Notes under the pieces: model-generated
Seen by the model: the letters and a program-made list of their open reading frames with translations, nothing else
Databases searched by the model: none
What the model was told of the DNA's origin: nothing
NCBI RefSeq assembly: GCF_023698535.1
Contig: NZ_JALJCL010000003.1
Span: 248,001-312,000, forward strand
Source of the DNA: Halorientalis regularis
GTDB lineage: Archaea; Halobacteriota; Halobacteria; Halobacteriales; Haloarculaceae
Direction of reading: 5' to 3'
DNA: 64,000 bases
Translations under genes and position numbers: made by a program
Part shown: in pieces, positions 25,129 to 37,906 of the stretch
Numbering within the stretch: the stretch's first letter is position 1
Layout of the letters: every line of letters begins with the position of its first letter

Positions 25129-26316
25129 TCAGGCCAGCAGTACGTCGACGGCGGTGAACACGCCGTAGCCCAGGGTAAAGGCGAGGACGAGCGACCCGAT
25201 CCACGCGAGGACGGTGTAGCCCATCTTCGCGCCGCTGACGCCGCTCCCGCCGGCGGCGAAGCCGCTCCCGATGATGGCGCTGACGATGATCTCGTTGAAG
25301 GAGACGGGGATGCCGAAGAAGACGGCGGTCTGGGCGATGGCGAAGGAGGGGATGAGCGCGGCGATGGAGCGGCGCGGCCCCAGCGCCGAGTAGTCCTGGC
25401 TGAGCGCCTTGATCATCCGGGGCGCGCCGGTCCAGGATCCCAGCAGGAGGCCGAGCCCGCCGCCCAGCAGGACCGCGACGAGCGGAATCTCGAAGGGGTC
25501 GAGCAGGGGAAGCAGGGGGCCGAGCGCCAGACCCACCTGACTGCCACCGGCGGAAAACGCGACCAATCCACCGAGCGCGAGCAGGAAGTGGCGCTGGCCG
25601 GCTTCGGGGTTCCCGCGGAGGTCCCACCAGAGGACGACGGCGACGAGTGTCGCGGCCGCCAGCGTCGCGCCGACGTAGACGAGCAGCGACGAGAAGTCGG
25701 GGAGTGCGGTGGCGGCGACGCCGGTCAGCGACGCGGCTTCGCCGGGCGGTCCGAGGACGACGAACCGGACGTTCGCGAGGATCGCGCCGACGACGCCGGC
25801 CAGCAGGGGGACCGCTATCGACTCGGGGACCCGTTCGTCCCGGAGCGTCCTGGCGGTTCCGTAGGCGATGCCGCCGCCGGCGAAGGGGACGGCGACCCAC
25901 AGCGCGACGATCTCCTGGTACTTGGCCCAGGCGGGGTCGCCGCCCAGCGCCAGCCCGACGCCGACGACCGCGCCGGTGACGGTGAAGGCGGTGGCGATGG
26001 GGTAGCCGGCGAACACGCCGATGGCGACCAGCACCGCCGCGGTGATGAGCGCGACGACGGCTGCGGTGGGCGAGAGCGTCACGTTCAGGATGAGTTCCCG
26101 GCCGACCGCCTCGGTGACGTTCGCGCCCTGCAGGACGGCCCCGGCCAGCCCGAGCAGGCCGACGATGAAGCCGGCCCGCATGACCGAGATGGCGTTGGCA
26201 CCGACCGCCGGGGCGAACGGCGTCGACCCCGACGACCCCGCGCCGATGGCCCACGCCATGAACAGACTTGCGGCTCCGGCGACCAGAAACGTCGCGAGCG
26301 TGCCTCCAGCGACCAT
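25129..26316 (-). CDS. Inorganic phosphate transporter (PiT family)
   Basis: A 395-residue permease with about ten helices. It starts at ATG 26316 (MVAGGTLATFLVAGAASLF); the longer frame to 26415 adds a basic, non-membrane leader and is unlikely. The PiT repeat motifs are degenerate but recognisable: GSSGSTPFAPAVGANAISV in the N-terminal repeat and FFGIPVSFNEIIVSAIIGSG in the C-terminal repeat. It is expected to import phosphate with sodium or protons. A small membrane gene follows on the same strand. The second PiT gene (46144-47337) is more canonical. Confidence 0.85.
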   Translation of the reverse strand: MVAGGTLATFLVAGAASLFMAWAIGAGSSGSTPFAPAVGANAISVMRAGFIVGLLGLAGAVLQGANVTEAVGRELILNVTLSPTAAVVALITAAVLVAIGVFAGYPIATAFTVTGAVVGVGLALGGDPAWAKYQEIVALWVAVPFAGGGIAYGTARTLRDERVPESIAVPLLAGVVGAILANVRFVVLGPPGEAASLTGVAATALPDFSSLLVYVGATLAAATLVAVVLWWDLRGNPEAGQRHFLLALGGLVAFSAGGSQVGLALGPLLPLLDPFEIPLVAVLLGGGLGLLLGSWTGAPRMIKALSQDYSALGPRRSIAALIPSFAIAQTAVFFGIPVSFNEIIVSAIIGSGFAAGGSGVSGAKMGYTVLAWIGSLVLAFTLGYGVFTAVDVLLA

Positions 26317-26446
26317 TCGATAGACGGCTACTGCGGGCACGCGTAATAAGCTGCCGTCATCGGGCGCTCGGCACGGCGGTATACATCGTTTTTTGCGCCG
26401 TGGTTGCCGAATCATTATACGTGATGGCGTGGACAGTGGATGGTAG

Positions 26447-26590
26447 GTGGGGGCAGTGGTACTCGAACGACTACGGCGGTTCGCCGGTCAGCACGGGGAG
26501 TACGAGTGTCAACGCTGTGGGTCAGAGTACGAGGCCCGGCGACAGGTTTGCCCGGACTGTGGCGGGTTCTCCATCGAACGGGACTGGTGA
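26447..26590 (+). CDS. Small zinc-finger protein (two CxxC knuckles)
   Basis: A short ORF of 47 codons from GTG 26447 (GTG 26456 is also possible). It contains VLERLRRFAGQHGEYECQ, then CQRCGSEYEARR and VCPDCGGFSIERDW, a treble-clef or zinc-ribbon pair. A TATA-like tcattatacg at about 26412-26421 lies 25-30 bases before the GTG, fitting a leaderless start. Haloarchaea carry many such zinc microproteins, often regulatory; this one's role is unknown. It precedes the cysteine synthase gene by 102 bases. Confidence 0.65.
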   Translation: MGAVVLERLRRFAGQHGEYECQRCGSEYEARRQVCPDCGGFSIERDW

Positions 26591-26692
26591 CCCGAACGGG
26601 GGAGCGAGGGTCGTCCCCCGCACTGTTTTGGGTGTCGGTTGAGGGGGACGCGGCGACGACTCCTCGTGTGACGACCGAGCCACGGCGATACT

Positions 26693-27646
26693 ATGAGTGA
26701 GACGAGTCTGTCCGACGACGCGCGGAGTACAGGTGCGGTCGAAGCCGCCGGATCGGCGACGGAGCTGATCGGTGAGACCCCGCTGGTCGATCTCTCGGCG
26801 TTCGCGCCGAACTGTTACGCCAAGGTCGAGGCGGCCAACCCCTTCTCCGTCAAAGACCGGATCGCCCGCGAGATGATCGCACAGGCCGAAGACGAGGGAC
26901 TGGTCGACGAGGACACCCACGTCGTCGAGCCCACGAGCGGCAACACCGGCATCGGGCTGGCGTTCGTCTGCGCTGCGAAGGGGTACGACGTGACGCTGAC
27001 CATGCCCGGGTCCATGAGCGAGGAGCGCCGCCAGTTGCTCCGGGCGCTGGGCGCGGACCTGGAACTCACGCCGGCCGACGACGGGATGTCGGGCGCGATC
27101 GACCGCGCCGAGGCACTGCTGGCAGAGGCCGACGACGGGTTCGTGCCCCAGCAGTTCGAGAACGACGCCAATCCCCGCGCCCATCGCGAGACGACCGGCC
27201 CGGAAATCTGGGCGGACACCGACGGCGCGGTCGACGCCGTCGTCGCCGGCGTCGGCACCGGCGGGACGATTACGGGCGTCTCGAAACACATCGAGGAGGA
27301 CCGCGGCGCCTCACTGCGCTCGGTCGCGGTCGAGCCCGCGGGGTCACCCATCCTCTCGAAGGGCGAGGGCGGCTCACACGGCATCCAGGGCATCGGGCCG
27401 AGTTTCGTCCCCGACACCCTCGACCCGGACGTGATCGACGAGGTGCGGACGATCCACGAGGACGACGCGAAAGCGACCACCCGACGACTGGCCCGGGAGG
27501 CGGGTCTGCTCGTCGGGGTCTCCAGCGGCGCGGCGGCGGCCGCGGCGTTCGACGTGGCCCGGGACTACCCCGAGGAAGTGACCGTGGTGATCCTGCCGGA
27601 CACCGGCGAGCGATACCTCTCGACGGGGCTGTTCGACGAGGCGTGA
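26693..27646 (+). CDS. cysK: Cysteine synthase (O-acetylserine sulfhydrylase)
   Basis: A 317-residue fold-type II PLP enzyme, making cysteine from O-acetylserine and sulfide. It has the PLP lysine in [14 protein letters not shown], the substrate loop [13 protein letters not shown], the phosphate-binding [14 protein letters not shown] and the SSGAAAAAA Ser near the C terminus. Its 20-residue N-terminal extension is acidic. A related cystathionine beta-synthase-like activity cannot be excluded from sequence alone. No cysE is near. Confidence 0.93.
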   Translation: MSETSLSDDARSTGAVEAAGSATELIGETPLVDLSAFAPNCYAKVEAANPFSVKDRIAREMIAQAEDEGLVDEDTHVVEPTSGNTGIGLAFVCAAKGYDVTLTMPGSMSEERRQLLRALGADLELTPADDGMSGAIDRAEALLAEADDGFVPQQFENDANPRAHRETTGPEIWADTDGAVDAVVAGVGTGGTITGVSKHIEEDRGASLRSVAVEPAGSPILSKGEGGSHGIQGIGPSFVPDTLDPDVIDEVRTIHEDDAKATTRRLAREAGLLVGVSSGAAAAAAFDVARDYPEEVTVVILPDTGERYLSTGLFDEA

Positions 27647-27680
27647 CGGCGGTGACCGAACCGACGGGGACGACTACGTC

Positions 27681-27947
27681 CTAGCCGCGCCCTCGCTCTG
27701 ACTCGATCCGGCGTCGCCAGTCGAAAACGAGACCGAGGCCGACGAAAAGGAGTGCCGTCACCGCTCCCTCCAGCAGTGTCGTCGACAGGTCGCCCCGATC
27801 GAGGAGCGGACTGATCGTGATCCAGGCCACGAACCGGACGACACCGCGTTTCAGTTCTCGCAGCTGAGTCGTGTCTGTCCATGCGTGACGATCTGAGAGA
27901 CGGTCCAGGTGCTCCGGGCTACAGCGGCAGAACTGAAAGAAGTTCAC
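27681..27947 (-). CDS. Small membrane protein, function unknown
   Basis: An 88-residue ORF from GTG 27947. Its first 35 residues (NFFQFCRCSPEHLDRLSDRH) are soluble with two close cysteines. Then follow an amphipathic or hydrophobic stretch (GVVRFVAWITISPLL) and a strong helix (LEGAVTALLFVGLGLVFDW) with a basic end RRRIESERGRG. It is convergent with cysK and lies just beyond the katG stop on the same strand. The start is uncertain, and no family is recognised. Confidence 0.5.
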   Translation of the reverse strand: MNFFQFCRCSPEHLDRLSDRHAWTDTTQLRELKRGVVRFVAWITISPLLDRGDLSTTLLEGAVTALLFVGLGLVFDWRRRIESERGRG

Positions 27948-27977
27948 TCCGGCTACAGGACGCCGGTTGACCGCCGC

Positions 27978-31118
<3,141 letters not shown>

Positions 31119-31170
31119 TCAGCGGAGCGGAAGACGGGCTTTTCCGTCCGAAACTTCTACCTCGGTGTCC

Positions 31171-31857
31171 ATGCCATCCGCACTGTTCGTCGTCAGCGAA
31201 GAAGGTTACTGGGGCGAGGAATGTATCGAACCGCTCACCACACTCAGCGACGCCGGAGTCGACATCGAGGTCGCCACCCCGAGCGGGCGCGAACCGGTGA
31301 TCGACGAGCGCTCGATCGACCCCGAGGAGGTCGGCGAGGAGACCGCCGAACACGTCCGTGAAGTCGCCGAATCCGACGAACGACTGGCCGACCCGACGCC
31401 GCTGGCACAGGTCGATCCCGGCGGGTACGACGCGGTCGTGTTCCCCGGCGGCCACGGCACCGCGTGGGACGTGAACCAGGACCGGCACGCCCGGGCCGCG
31501 CTCCGGACGGCGGTCGAGGCGGGCGACAGCAAGGCGCTGGTCGTCTGTCACGCCGCCGGCATCCTCGCGTTCACCCGCGATTCCGACGGCGGGTTCCTCG
31601 TGGAGGGCCGTGACGTGACCGGTTTCCCCAACGCCTGGGAGGAGGGCATCGTCGACGAGAACGACACCATGCCCGACGGGCGAAAACTGCCATACTGGGT
31701 CGAGGACGAGGTGCGCGCGGCCGGCGGGAATTTCGACCCCGACCTCGGTGACGACACGTCCGTCACCGTCGACGGCGACCTCGTGACTGCGCGGGGGCCG
31801 CCGTCCTCGCACGCGGCCGCCGTGACGCTGCTGGCGGAGATGGGCGTCGAGTACTGA
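31171..31857 (+). CDS. DJ-1/PfpI family (Hsp31-like) protein
   Basis: A 228-residue class I glutamine-amidotransferase-fold protein. The nucleophile Cys is in [13 protein letters not shown] and the conserved Glu of the Hsp31 subgroup in [24 protein letters not shown] is the oxyanion region. Members act as glyoxalase III/deglycase or chaperone on stress-damaged proteins. A GTG six bases upstream (31165) is an alternative start. It lies divergent from DUF5828 and 70 bases before upp. Confidence 0.9.
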   Translation: MPSALFVVSEEGYWGEECIEPLTTLSDAGVDIEVATPSGREPVIDERSIDPEEVGEETAEHVREVAESDERLADPTPLAQVDPGGYDAVVFPGGHGTAWDVNQDRHARAALRTAVEAGDSKALVVCHAAGILAFTRDSDGGFLVEGRDVTGFPNAWEEGIVDENDTMPDGRKLPYWVEDEVRAAGGNFDPDLGDDTSVTVDGDLVTARGPPSSHAAAVTLLAEMGVEY

Positions 31858-31927
31858 CGACCGTCGGCCAGCGTGCCAGCGGCCGCGATCCGTCCGATTT
31901 TATGCTGTCGGCGGTGACATCGCCAGT

Positions 31928-32602
31928 ATGGCCATCGAACGACGCGGCGACGCGTACCTCGTCACGCACGCGCTCGCCACGCACACGCTCTCGGACCTGC
32001 GTAGTGTCGAGACCGAACAGGTCGCCTTCCGCAAAGGACTCGTGAAACTCGGCCGCATCTGTGGCTACGAGATCATCGACGGGGCGATGGACACGGAGTA
32101 CGTCGAGATCGAGACGCCGCTGACCGACACGATGGGCGAACGCGTCACCGGCCTCGACGATGTGGTGATCGTCAACGTCCTCCGGGCGGCCACCCCCTTC
32201 GTCGAAGGGCTTCTGAAGGCCTTCCCGCACGCGAAACAGGGTGTCATCAGCGCCGGCCGCGACGAGAGCGCCGGGATGGACGACGAGGGGCAGTTCCCCA
32301 TCGACGTGGACTACGAGAAGATGCCCGAGATCACCGACGAGGACACCGTCATCGTCGCCGACCCGATGCTGGCGACGGGGTCGACCATGACCGCCGTGCT
32401 GGAGCGGGTCACCGCCGCGGGCGACCCCGAGAACCTCCTGGTCCTCTCGGCGGTCAGCGCCCCGGCCGGGATCACCCGCGTCGCCGAGCAGTTCCCCGCT
32501 GTCGACCTGCTCACCGTCAGCATCGACGACCACCTCGACGACGACGGCTTCATCGTCCCCGGTCTGGGTGACGCCGGCGACCGCGCGTTCCGCACGACCT
32601 GA
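31928..32602 (+). CDS. upp: Uracil phosphoribosyltransferase
   Basis: A 224-residue salvage enzyme converting uracil and PRPP to UMP. It has the family features [18 protein letters not shown], the PRPP-binding [20 protein letters not shown] and the uracil-binding C-terminal [18 protein letters not shown]. Length is as expected. It stands between the DJ-1 gene and the convergent IMPACT-family gene. The 153 bases after its stop (32603-32755) hold nothing I can support. Confidence 0.96.
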   Translation: MAIERRGDAYLVTHALATHTLSDLRSVETEQVAFRKGLVKLGRICGYEIIDGAMDTEYVEIETPLTDTMGERVTGLDDVVIVNVLRAATPFVEGLLKAFPHAKQGVISAGRDESAGMDDEGQFPIDVDYEKMPEITDEDTVIVADPMLATGSTMTAVLERVTAAGDPENLLVLSAVSAPAGITRVAEQFPAVDLLTVSIDDHLDDDGFIVPGLGDAGDRAFRTT

Positions 32603-32755
32603 CCCGACAGTGTGGGGAATGTCGACGCACGTCGAAACCCCCCGGTTTCACCTGGAAAACCGCAATACAACGACCGATCTGTAACCTGCACCCGAACACC
32701 AGTTCGGCTATTTATATGTCAGCGTGTTCGACCGTGCTGGCGGTGTGACCGCGTC

Positions 32756-33352
32756 TCACTCGATGGTCGCCCGGCCGCTGGTCGCGCTCCGGATGCGGTC
32801 CCGGAGGGCGGCGGCGTCGGCGACCGGGACGCGCACGTCGAAGGTCACGTCGGCCCGGTACTCGGCGTCGAACTCGACGCCCTCGGATTCGAGGATGCCA
32901 CGGACGGTGCCGGAGTCGTCGTATTCGACGGTTATCGAGAACGACTCGTGGGGACGGCGTTCGGTGATCCCGGCGTCCTCGACGGCGACCGTGACCCCCT
33001 GTGAGTAGGCGCGGGCCAGGCCACCCACGCCGAGTTTCGTCCCGCCGTAGTAGCGGGTGACGACGACGACGACGTTCTCCAGGTTCTCGCCCTGGAGGAC
33101 GTTCAGCGCGGGTTTCCCGGCGGATCCGGAGGGTTCGTCGGCGTCAGAGGCCCACTCGGTGAGCGGGTCGGTCCGGACGCGGTAGGCCGGGACGTTGTGG
33201 GTCGCGTCGGCGTACGCCTCGCGGATCTCTTCGACGAAGGCCTCTGCGGCCTCGACACTGGTCGCGGGGGCGGCGTGGCCGACGAACTCCGAGCCCCTGA
33301 TCTCGAAGGCGGCCCGGCCGCGCCCGGCGAGGGTCCAGTAGCGGTCGGTCAC
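32756..33352 (-). CDS. YigZ/IMPACT family protein
   Basis: A 198-residue protein. Residues about 15-125 are the UPF0029 (Impact N-terminal) domain with GSEFVGHAAPATSVEAAEAF, the DDGEPSGSAG-like signature SDADEPSGSAGKPAL, and VVVVTRYYGGTKLGVGGLARAY. The C-terminal DUF1949 ferredoxin-like domain follows (ITVEYDDSGTVRGILESEGV). GTG 33352 is chosen because the conserved part begins at TDRYWTLAGRG; the frame continues only to a TTG at 33379. Biochemical role is uncertain; eukaryotic relatives regulate translation under stress. Confidence 0.9.
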   Translation of the reverse strand: MTDRYWTLAGRGRAAFEIRGSEFVGHAAPATSVEAAEAFVEEIREAYADATHNVPAYRVRTDPLTEWASDADEPSGSAGKPALNVLQGENLENVVVVVTRYYGGTKLGVGGLARAYSQGVTVAVEDAGITERRPHESFSITVEYDDSGTVRGILESEGVEFDAEYRADVTFDVRVPVADAAALRDRIRSATSGRATIE

Positions 33353-33451
33353 TGGCGGGGATAGCGGGGCGAGGATCAAACCCCTTCCGCCGTCGTTTTC
33401 GGGGCCGAGCCGTGCCGACCTTATTTGTCACTCGGGCACCCTGTAGGGGGT

Positions 33452-34834
33452 ATGTCACGGTCGACCGGTGACGAAATGCTCGACGAGATGCTCGGCGGGG
33501 GCGTGCCCGAGGGCCGGACGCTCCTCGTCCGTGGCCCGTCGGGCGTGGGAAAGAGCCGCCTCGCGATGCAGTTTCTCGACGCGGGCGCCGACGCGGACGA
33601 GGACTGTCTGTACGTGACCACTGACGAGCCCCTCGGGGTCGTCCGGACATCGCTGGACCCGGCCGAGCGCATCACGCTCGCGGCCGTCCACCGGGACACG
33701 AGCGGCGGCGGCGGTGTCCGCTTCGTCACCGCCGACGGTGCCGACACGATCCCGTTCGGTTCGCTGATCGAGCGCCTGAGCGAGGACCAGTGGGACCGGC
33801 TGGTCGTCGACGGGGCCGGCGGGCTGGTCGAACTCGCGCCGGATCGCGAGCGGGGCCGTCACGGCCGCTTTCACCTGCTCGAACGGCTCGACGACCACGA
33901 GACGACGGCGGTGTTGACCGCCACTGACGACGAACCGGAGTCGGTCGCGCGCCTGGCCCACGGCGTCGTCGACTGCTGGCGCGAGGAGGTCGAGGGCGAC
34001 GCCCGACCGTTCTGCCGGGTCGAGAAACTCCGGAGCCGGGACCACGACACCCGCCGGCACGCACTCGCCCACGACGACGACGGCGTCGCCGTGTCGGCAC
34101 GGGAGTGGGCGACCCACGAGGACCCCTTCCGGACCGGTATCCCGGGCCTCGACGACCTCACCGGCGGGTTCGTCCGCAACGGGACCACCCTCCTCGAACA
34201 CGACGGGACGGCCGACCACTGGCCCTTTACCGCCGCGCTAACCGCCCGCGCCGTCGAGCAGGACGCACCGGTCGTGCTGGTGACCGCGCCGGGAACGCTC
34301 GTCAACCGGGTGGACGGCCTGCTGGCCGAGGCGGTCGCCCCAGTCACCGAGTTGATGGACCGGAACCTGCTGTACCTGATCGACCCAATCAGCCGAAGCC
34401 CGAACGAACCGGTCGTCGCCAGCCTCGACTCCGACAACGTCGTCCTGCAGGCGGAGGAGGGCAGTATCCAGGAGGCGTTCCGGACGCTGGTCGCGGAACT
34501 GGGCGGTCGGGTCGAGGAGGCCGTGGCGATCATCGAACACTCGGCGATGGCCCACCTGGTCACCGAAAACGAGTCCCGACAGCTCTACTACTGGGCCGAC
34601 GGCAACGTGATGAACGGCGAGTACGACCTCACACTGGTACTGGCCGGCGACCGCTCGGTGGCCGGCGACCGGCTCACCGCCTTCTTCTCGGGCGTCGCGG
34701 ATCAGGTGATGCGCACCTGGCGCGGGAGCGACGAACTCCAGTACCTCTCGGTCCCCAAATCGCCCGCCGGGACGCCCGGCCACACCCGCGTCGTCGAACC
34801 GCTAGAGGACCCCCCGTACGTCCAGTTGCGCTGA
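33452..34834 (+). CDS. KaiC-like RecA-superfamily ATPase, two domains
   Basis: A 460-residue protein with two tandem KaiC/RadA-like domains. The first has an intact Walker A (VRGPSGVGKSRLAM, residues about 28-41) and a Walker B-like strand (WDRLVVDGAGGLVEL). The second begins TGIPGLDDLTGGFVRNGTTLL, but its P-loop is degenerate (EHDGTADHWPF, no GKT/S), so only the first should bind ATP. The C terminus has the usual VMRTWRGSDELQYLSVPK. Such haloarchaeal proteins are thought to be signalling ATPases. Convergent with the 2Fe-2S gene, one base apart. Confidence 0.88.
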   Translation: MSRSTGDEMLDEMLGGGVPEGRTLLVRGPSGVGKSRLAMQFLDAGADADEDCLYVTTDEPLGVVRTSLDPAERITLAAVHRDTSGGGGVRFVTADGADTIPFGSLIERLSEDQWDRLVVDGAGGLVELAPDRERGRHGRFHLLERLDDHETTAVLTATDDEPESVARLAHGVVDCWREEVEGDARPFCRVEKLRSRDHDTRRHALAHDDDGVAVSAREWATHEDPFRTGIPGLDDLTGGFVRNGTTLLEHDGTADHWPFTAALTARAVEQDAPVVLVTAPGTLVNRVDGLLAEAVAPVTELMDRNLLYLIDPISRSPNEPVVASLDSDNVVLQAEEGSIQEAFRTLVAELGGRVEEAVAIIEHSAMAHLVTENESRQLYYWADGNVMNGEYDLTLVLAGDRSVAGDRLTAFFSGVADQVMRTWRGSDELQYLSVPKSPAGTPGHTRVVEPLEDPPYVQLR

Positions 34835-34835
34835 C

Positions 34836-35213
34836 TCACTCGCGGCCGCCCCAGACGCGTTTCTCCGGAATCTCGACGGTCACGTCCCGGGTCAGCCGGT
34901 ACTGGCAGGAGAGTCGCGGATAGCCGAACCGGTCGGCCAGCCGGTCGTGCCAGTGGTCGGGGGCCGTCTCGCCCTCGCGGATACGCACCCCACAGGTGGC
35001 ACAGAACCCGCGCCCCCCGCAGTTCAGCCGCTCGGTGTAGCGAGTGTAGGGGGAGATGCCGGCGTCGCGCAACACGTCCCGGAGGACCGCGCCGACGGGC
35101 GCGGTGAGCTGACGGGTTCCGTCGTCGGTACGGACCGTGACGGTGACGGCCTCGGCGGCGTCGGGCCTGCCGTCGTCGGCGTCACCGTCGGCGGGCGGCG
35201 ACTGGTCGGTCAC
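34836..35213 (-). CDS. 2Fe-2S plant-type ferredoxin-like protein
   Basis: A 125-residue protein with a disordered acidic 20-residue N terminus and a beta-grasp 2Fe-2S domain. Cluster ligands are in LNCGGRGFCATCGVRI (Cx5Cx2C) and LSCQYRLTRDVTVE. It is more basic and shorter than the respiratory ferredoxin at 47428. Its ATG overlaps the stop of the upstream ACT-domain gene by 4 bases (atga), so it is translated together with an amino-acid-sensing-like protein. Electron partner unknown. Confidence 0.88.
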   Translation of the reverse strand: MTDQSPPADGDADDGRPDAAEAVTVTVRTDDGTRQLTAPVGAVLRDVLRDAGISPYTRYTERLNCGGRGFCATCGVRIREGETAPDHWHDRLADRFGYPRLSCQYRLTRDVTVEIPEKRVWGGRE

Positions 35214-35713
35214 TGCAACTCGATCTTGCGCACGTAGTCGCGGTCACGGATCTCGTTGAGGAGGTCGCCGGGCAGGGCCGCCTCGGTCACGATGTAGAGC
35301 TTGGGGTCGACGGCGAACTCGGGGTCTTCCGAGACGGTCTGGCGCATCGAGATGCCCTCGTCGGCGATCATGCCTGCGATCTCGGCGACGATGCCGGGCT
35401 GTTCGGTGTCGTAGACGTCGACGGTCAGGACGTGCAGGTCCAGCACCGGAGCCAGGTCCATCAGGCTGGGGATCTGGGAGATGTTCTGGAAGATCCGCCG
35501 CAGTTGCTCGTCGTCGAGGATGGCGTCGGTCGTCGAGTCCACGACCCGCCGATCCACGTCGATCTCCCGGGCGATGCCGGTGTTGGGAATCTCGATGCCG
35601 CCCGAGACGACCCGGCCGTCGTCGTTGACCGAGAAGCCCCGTTCGAGGAGGAGCCGGATGACCGCCTGCTGGGAGGGACTGCCCTCGAATTTCTCCATGA
35701 TCTCCGCGAACAT
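35210..35713 (-). CDS. ACT-domain amino-acid-binding regulator
   Basis: A 167-residue protein. The N-terminal 85 residues are helical, with a degenerate winged-helix look (SPSQQAVIRLLLERGFSV, then NTGIAREIDVDRRVVDSTTD), followed by an ACT domain (LHVLTVDVYDTEQPGIVAEI and GMIADEGISMRQTVSED). This layout is found in archaeal ACT transcription regulators. ATG 35713 fits the conserved start MFAEIMEKFEGSPS; the frame runs further but without coding character. The stop overlaps the downstream 2Fe-2S gene start by 4 bases. Divergent from the enolase-superfamily gene. Confidence 0.85.
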   Translation of the reverse strand: MFAEIMEKFEGSPSQQAVIRLLLERGFSVNDDGRVVSGGIEIPNTGIAREIDVDRRVVDSTTDAILDDEQLRRIFQNISQIPSLMDLAPVLDLHVLTVDVYDTEQPGIVAEIAGMIADEGISMRQTVSEDPEFAVDPKLYIVTEAALPGDLLNEIRDRDYVRKIELQ

Positions 35714-35855
35714 ACTCCCCAACACGACCGCCGACCGTAGTATGTCTTGGCATCGGGACGTCCGGGCGACGGCCGAAACCGTGACGCCCGGGTCATAAAG
35801 ACGCGTCCCGATTCGTGAGAACCGGTACCAGTGAGGCCGACGACGGGGACACGAG

Positions 35856-36956
35856 ATGCAGATAACCGGAGTCACGCAACATCACGTCAGCCAGCCGCTC
35901 GAGGATAGCTTCGGACCGAACTGGATCCCCGGCTACCCGCAGGGGAGCCACGAGGCCGAAGTGTTCGAGATCGAGACCGACGCCGGCATCACGGGCGTCA
36001 CCGCGAGCCCGAGTTTCGCCGGCGGGCTCGACTACGCCACACCGCTCTCGCTGTTCCTGCAGGGCGAGGACCCCCACGACGTCGAGGGGATCATGCGCAA
36101 GCTGGAGACCGTCGACCTGATCGGGCCGCGGCCGTGGCACCTCGAACTCGCGCTGTGGGACATCGTCGGCAAGGACGCCGGCAAACCCGTCTACGAGTTG
36201 CTCGGCGGGAGCGACGACCCGATCCGGGCCTACGCCAGCACCGGCGAGGTCCAGCCGGCCGACGAGCGCATCGAGTACGTCCAGGAGCGCGTCGACGAGG
36301 GGTTCGAGGCCGTCAAGCTCCGGATCGCCGAGCGGTCGGATCTCGACGTGGTTCGTGCGGTCCGCGAGGCGTTCCCCGATCTCACGCTCATGGTCGACGC
36401 AAACAAGGGGTGGGCGGTCCGTGTGATGGAAGAGGAGACCCAGTGGTCGGTGGCCGAGGCCGAAGCGGTCGCCCGCGAGCTGGCCGACATCGGCGGGATC
36501 GAGTGGTTCGAAGAACCGCTGCCACGCCACGACTACGCGGGATACGCACGCCTGCGTGACGCCGCCGAGGTCCCCATCGCCGGCGGGGAGTTCAACGGCG
36601 GCCCACAGGAGCTGTACGAGTTCCTCGGCCGCGACGCCGTGGACGTGCTTCAGCCCGACGCGGCGCTCGTGACCGGGATCAAGCGGGCCGTCGAGGTCGC
36701 CGGGGCCGCCCGGAACCAGGGCGTGCGGTTCGTCCCGCACACCTGGACCAACGCCATCGGCTTCGCCGCCAACCTGCACGTGATGGCCGCGGTCGGCGCC
36801 GACTGGTGTGAGTTCCCCCACGACCCGCCGTGGACGCCCGAGGCGTGGTCGGCACCGATCCACGGCGAGTTCGCCGCGGACGGCACCGTCACGCCGCCCC
36901 AGGGGCCGGGACTGGGCGTCGAACTGAACCGCGACCTGCTGGAGGGCGACCGATGA
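35856..36956 (+). CDS. Enolase-superfamily sugar acid dehydratase
   Basis: A 366-residue mandelate racemase/muconate lactonizing enzyme family protein. Visible landmarks: the barrel lysine in AVKLRIAERSD, metal ligands in LMVDANKGWA (Asp), WFEEPLP (Glu) and PIAGGEFNGG (Glu), and the late His in VPHTWTNAIGF, matching dehydratases of sugar acids. Together with the coupled SDR it suggests oxidation and dehydration of a sugar or sugar acid; the exact substrate (arabinonate, galactonate, fuconate or other) cannot be told. Its stop overlaps the SDR start by 4 bases. Confidence 0.88.
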   Translation: MQITGVTQHHVSQPLEDSFGPNWIPGYPQGSHEAEVFEIETDAGITGVTASPSFAGGLDYATPLSLFLQGEDPHDVEGIMRKLETVDLIGPRPWHLELALWDIVGKDAGKPVYELLGGSDDPIRAYASTGEVQPADERIEYVQERVDEGFEAVKLRIAERSDLDVVRAVREAFPDLTLMVDANKGWAVRVMEEETQWSVAEAEAVARELADIGGIEWFEEPLPRHDYAGYARLRDAAEVPIAGGEFNGGPQELYEFLGRDAVDVLQPDAALVTGIKRAVEVAGAARNQGVRFVPHTWTNAIGFAANLHVMAAVGADWCEFPHDPPWTPEAWSAPIHGEFAADGTVTPPQGPGLGVELNRDLLEGDR

Positions 36957-37750
36957 CGGTCCTCGACGAGTTCCGGCTGGACGGGTCGGTCGCGCTGGTG
37001 ACCGGCGCGGCGGGCGGGCTGGGCAGTGCCTTCGCGGCCGCGATGGCCGAGGCCGGCGCGGACGTGGTCGTCGCGGATCTCGACGAATCCGGCGCGCAGG
37101 CGGTCGCCGACGACCTCGAAGACGAAACGGAGGCCGAGACGCTGGCCCTGGAAGTGGACGTGACCGACGAGGCGGCCGTCGAGGGGATGGTCGAGGCGAC
37201 GCTCGACCGGTTCGGTCGGCTCGACGCCGCCTTCGCGAACGCGGGCATCGGCGAACTCGAACGCCCCGTCGAACACTACGAGATGGCCCAGTGGGACCGC
37301 ATCGTCGACGTGAACCTCCGTGGTGTGTGGCTCACCGACCTGTACGCCGCCCGCGCGATGGCCGAGCAGGAGTCCGGTGGGTCCATCGTCAACACGGCCT
37401 CCGTCTACGGGCTGGTCGGCAGTGACGCGATGGGGTACAACCCGGCCTACGCCGCCTCGAAGGGTGGGGTCGTCAACCTCACGCGGACGCTCGGGGCCGA
37501 GTGGGCCCCCGAGATTCGGGTCAACGCCATCGCGCCGAGTCACGCCCGGACGAACATCGGCGGCGGCTACCTCGACGAGGACAGCCGCGTCGGGCAGGAC
37601 ATCGAGGAGGATATCGTCGAGAACACGCCCGCCGACCGGATCGCGGAGCCCGAGGCGCTCCAGGGGATGGCCCTGTTCCTGGCCAGCGAGGCCGCCCGCT
37701 ACTGCACCGGCTACACCTACGCCGTCGACGGCGGGTGGCTGGCCCGGTAA
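36953..37750 (+). CDS. Short-chain dehydrogenase/reductase
   Basis: A 265-residue classical SDR. It has the cofactor motif VTGAAGGLGSAFA (TGxxxGxG), ADLDESG after strand 2 (Asp favours NAD), NAG in FANAGIGELE, catalytic Ser in NTASVYGLVG and the YxxxK motif in NPAYAASKGGVVNLT, then APSHARTNIGG. It is coupled (atga overlap) to the enolase-superfamily dehydratase, so both probably serve one sugar oxidation pathway. ATG 36953 is chosen; the frame is open upstream inside the previous gene. Confidence 0.92.
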   Translation: MTVLDEFRLDGSVALVTGAAGGLGSAFAAAMAEAGADVVVADLDESGAQAVADDLEDETEAETLALEVDVTDEAAVEGMVEATLDRFGRLDAAFANAGIGELERPVEHYEMAQWDRIVDVNLRGVWLTDLYAARAMAEQESGGSIVNTASVYGLVGSDAMGYNPAYAASKGGVVNLTRTLGAEWAPEIRVNAIAPSHARTNIGGGYLDEDSRVGQDIEEDIVENTPADRIAEPEALQGMALFLASEAARYCTGYTYAVDGGWLAR

Positions 37751-37906
37751 CGGCGTGTCGTCGAGCGATTCGTTTCCGGTGGATTCCCGTACACCGGCGA
37801 GAACACCGGTGAGAGGTGTATTTACGGACGCCAGTGTGAGAGAGAGAGTGGTTTAATTCAGCGCACAGGCTAGAATTACAGTCGTCGACGTATTGTATCA
37901 AATACG

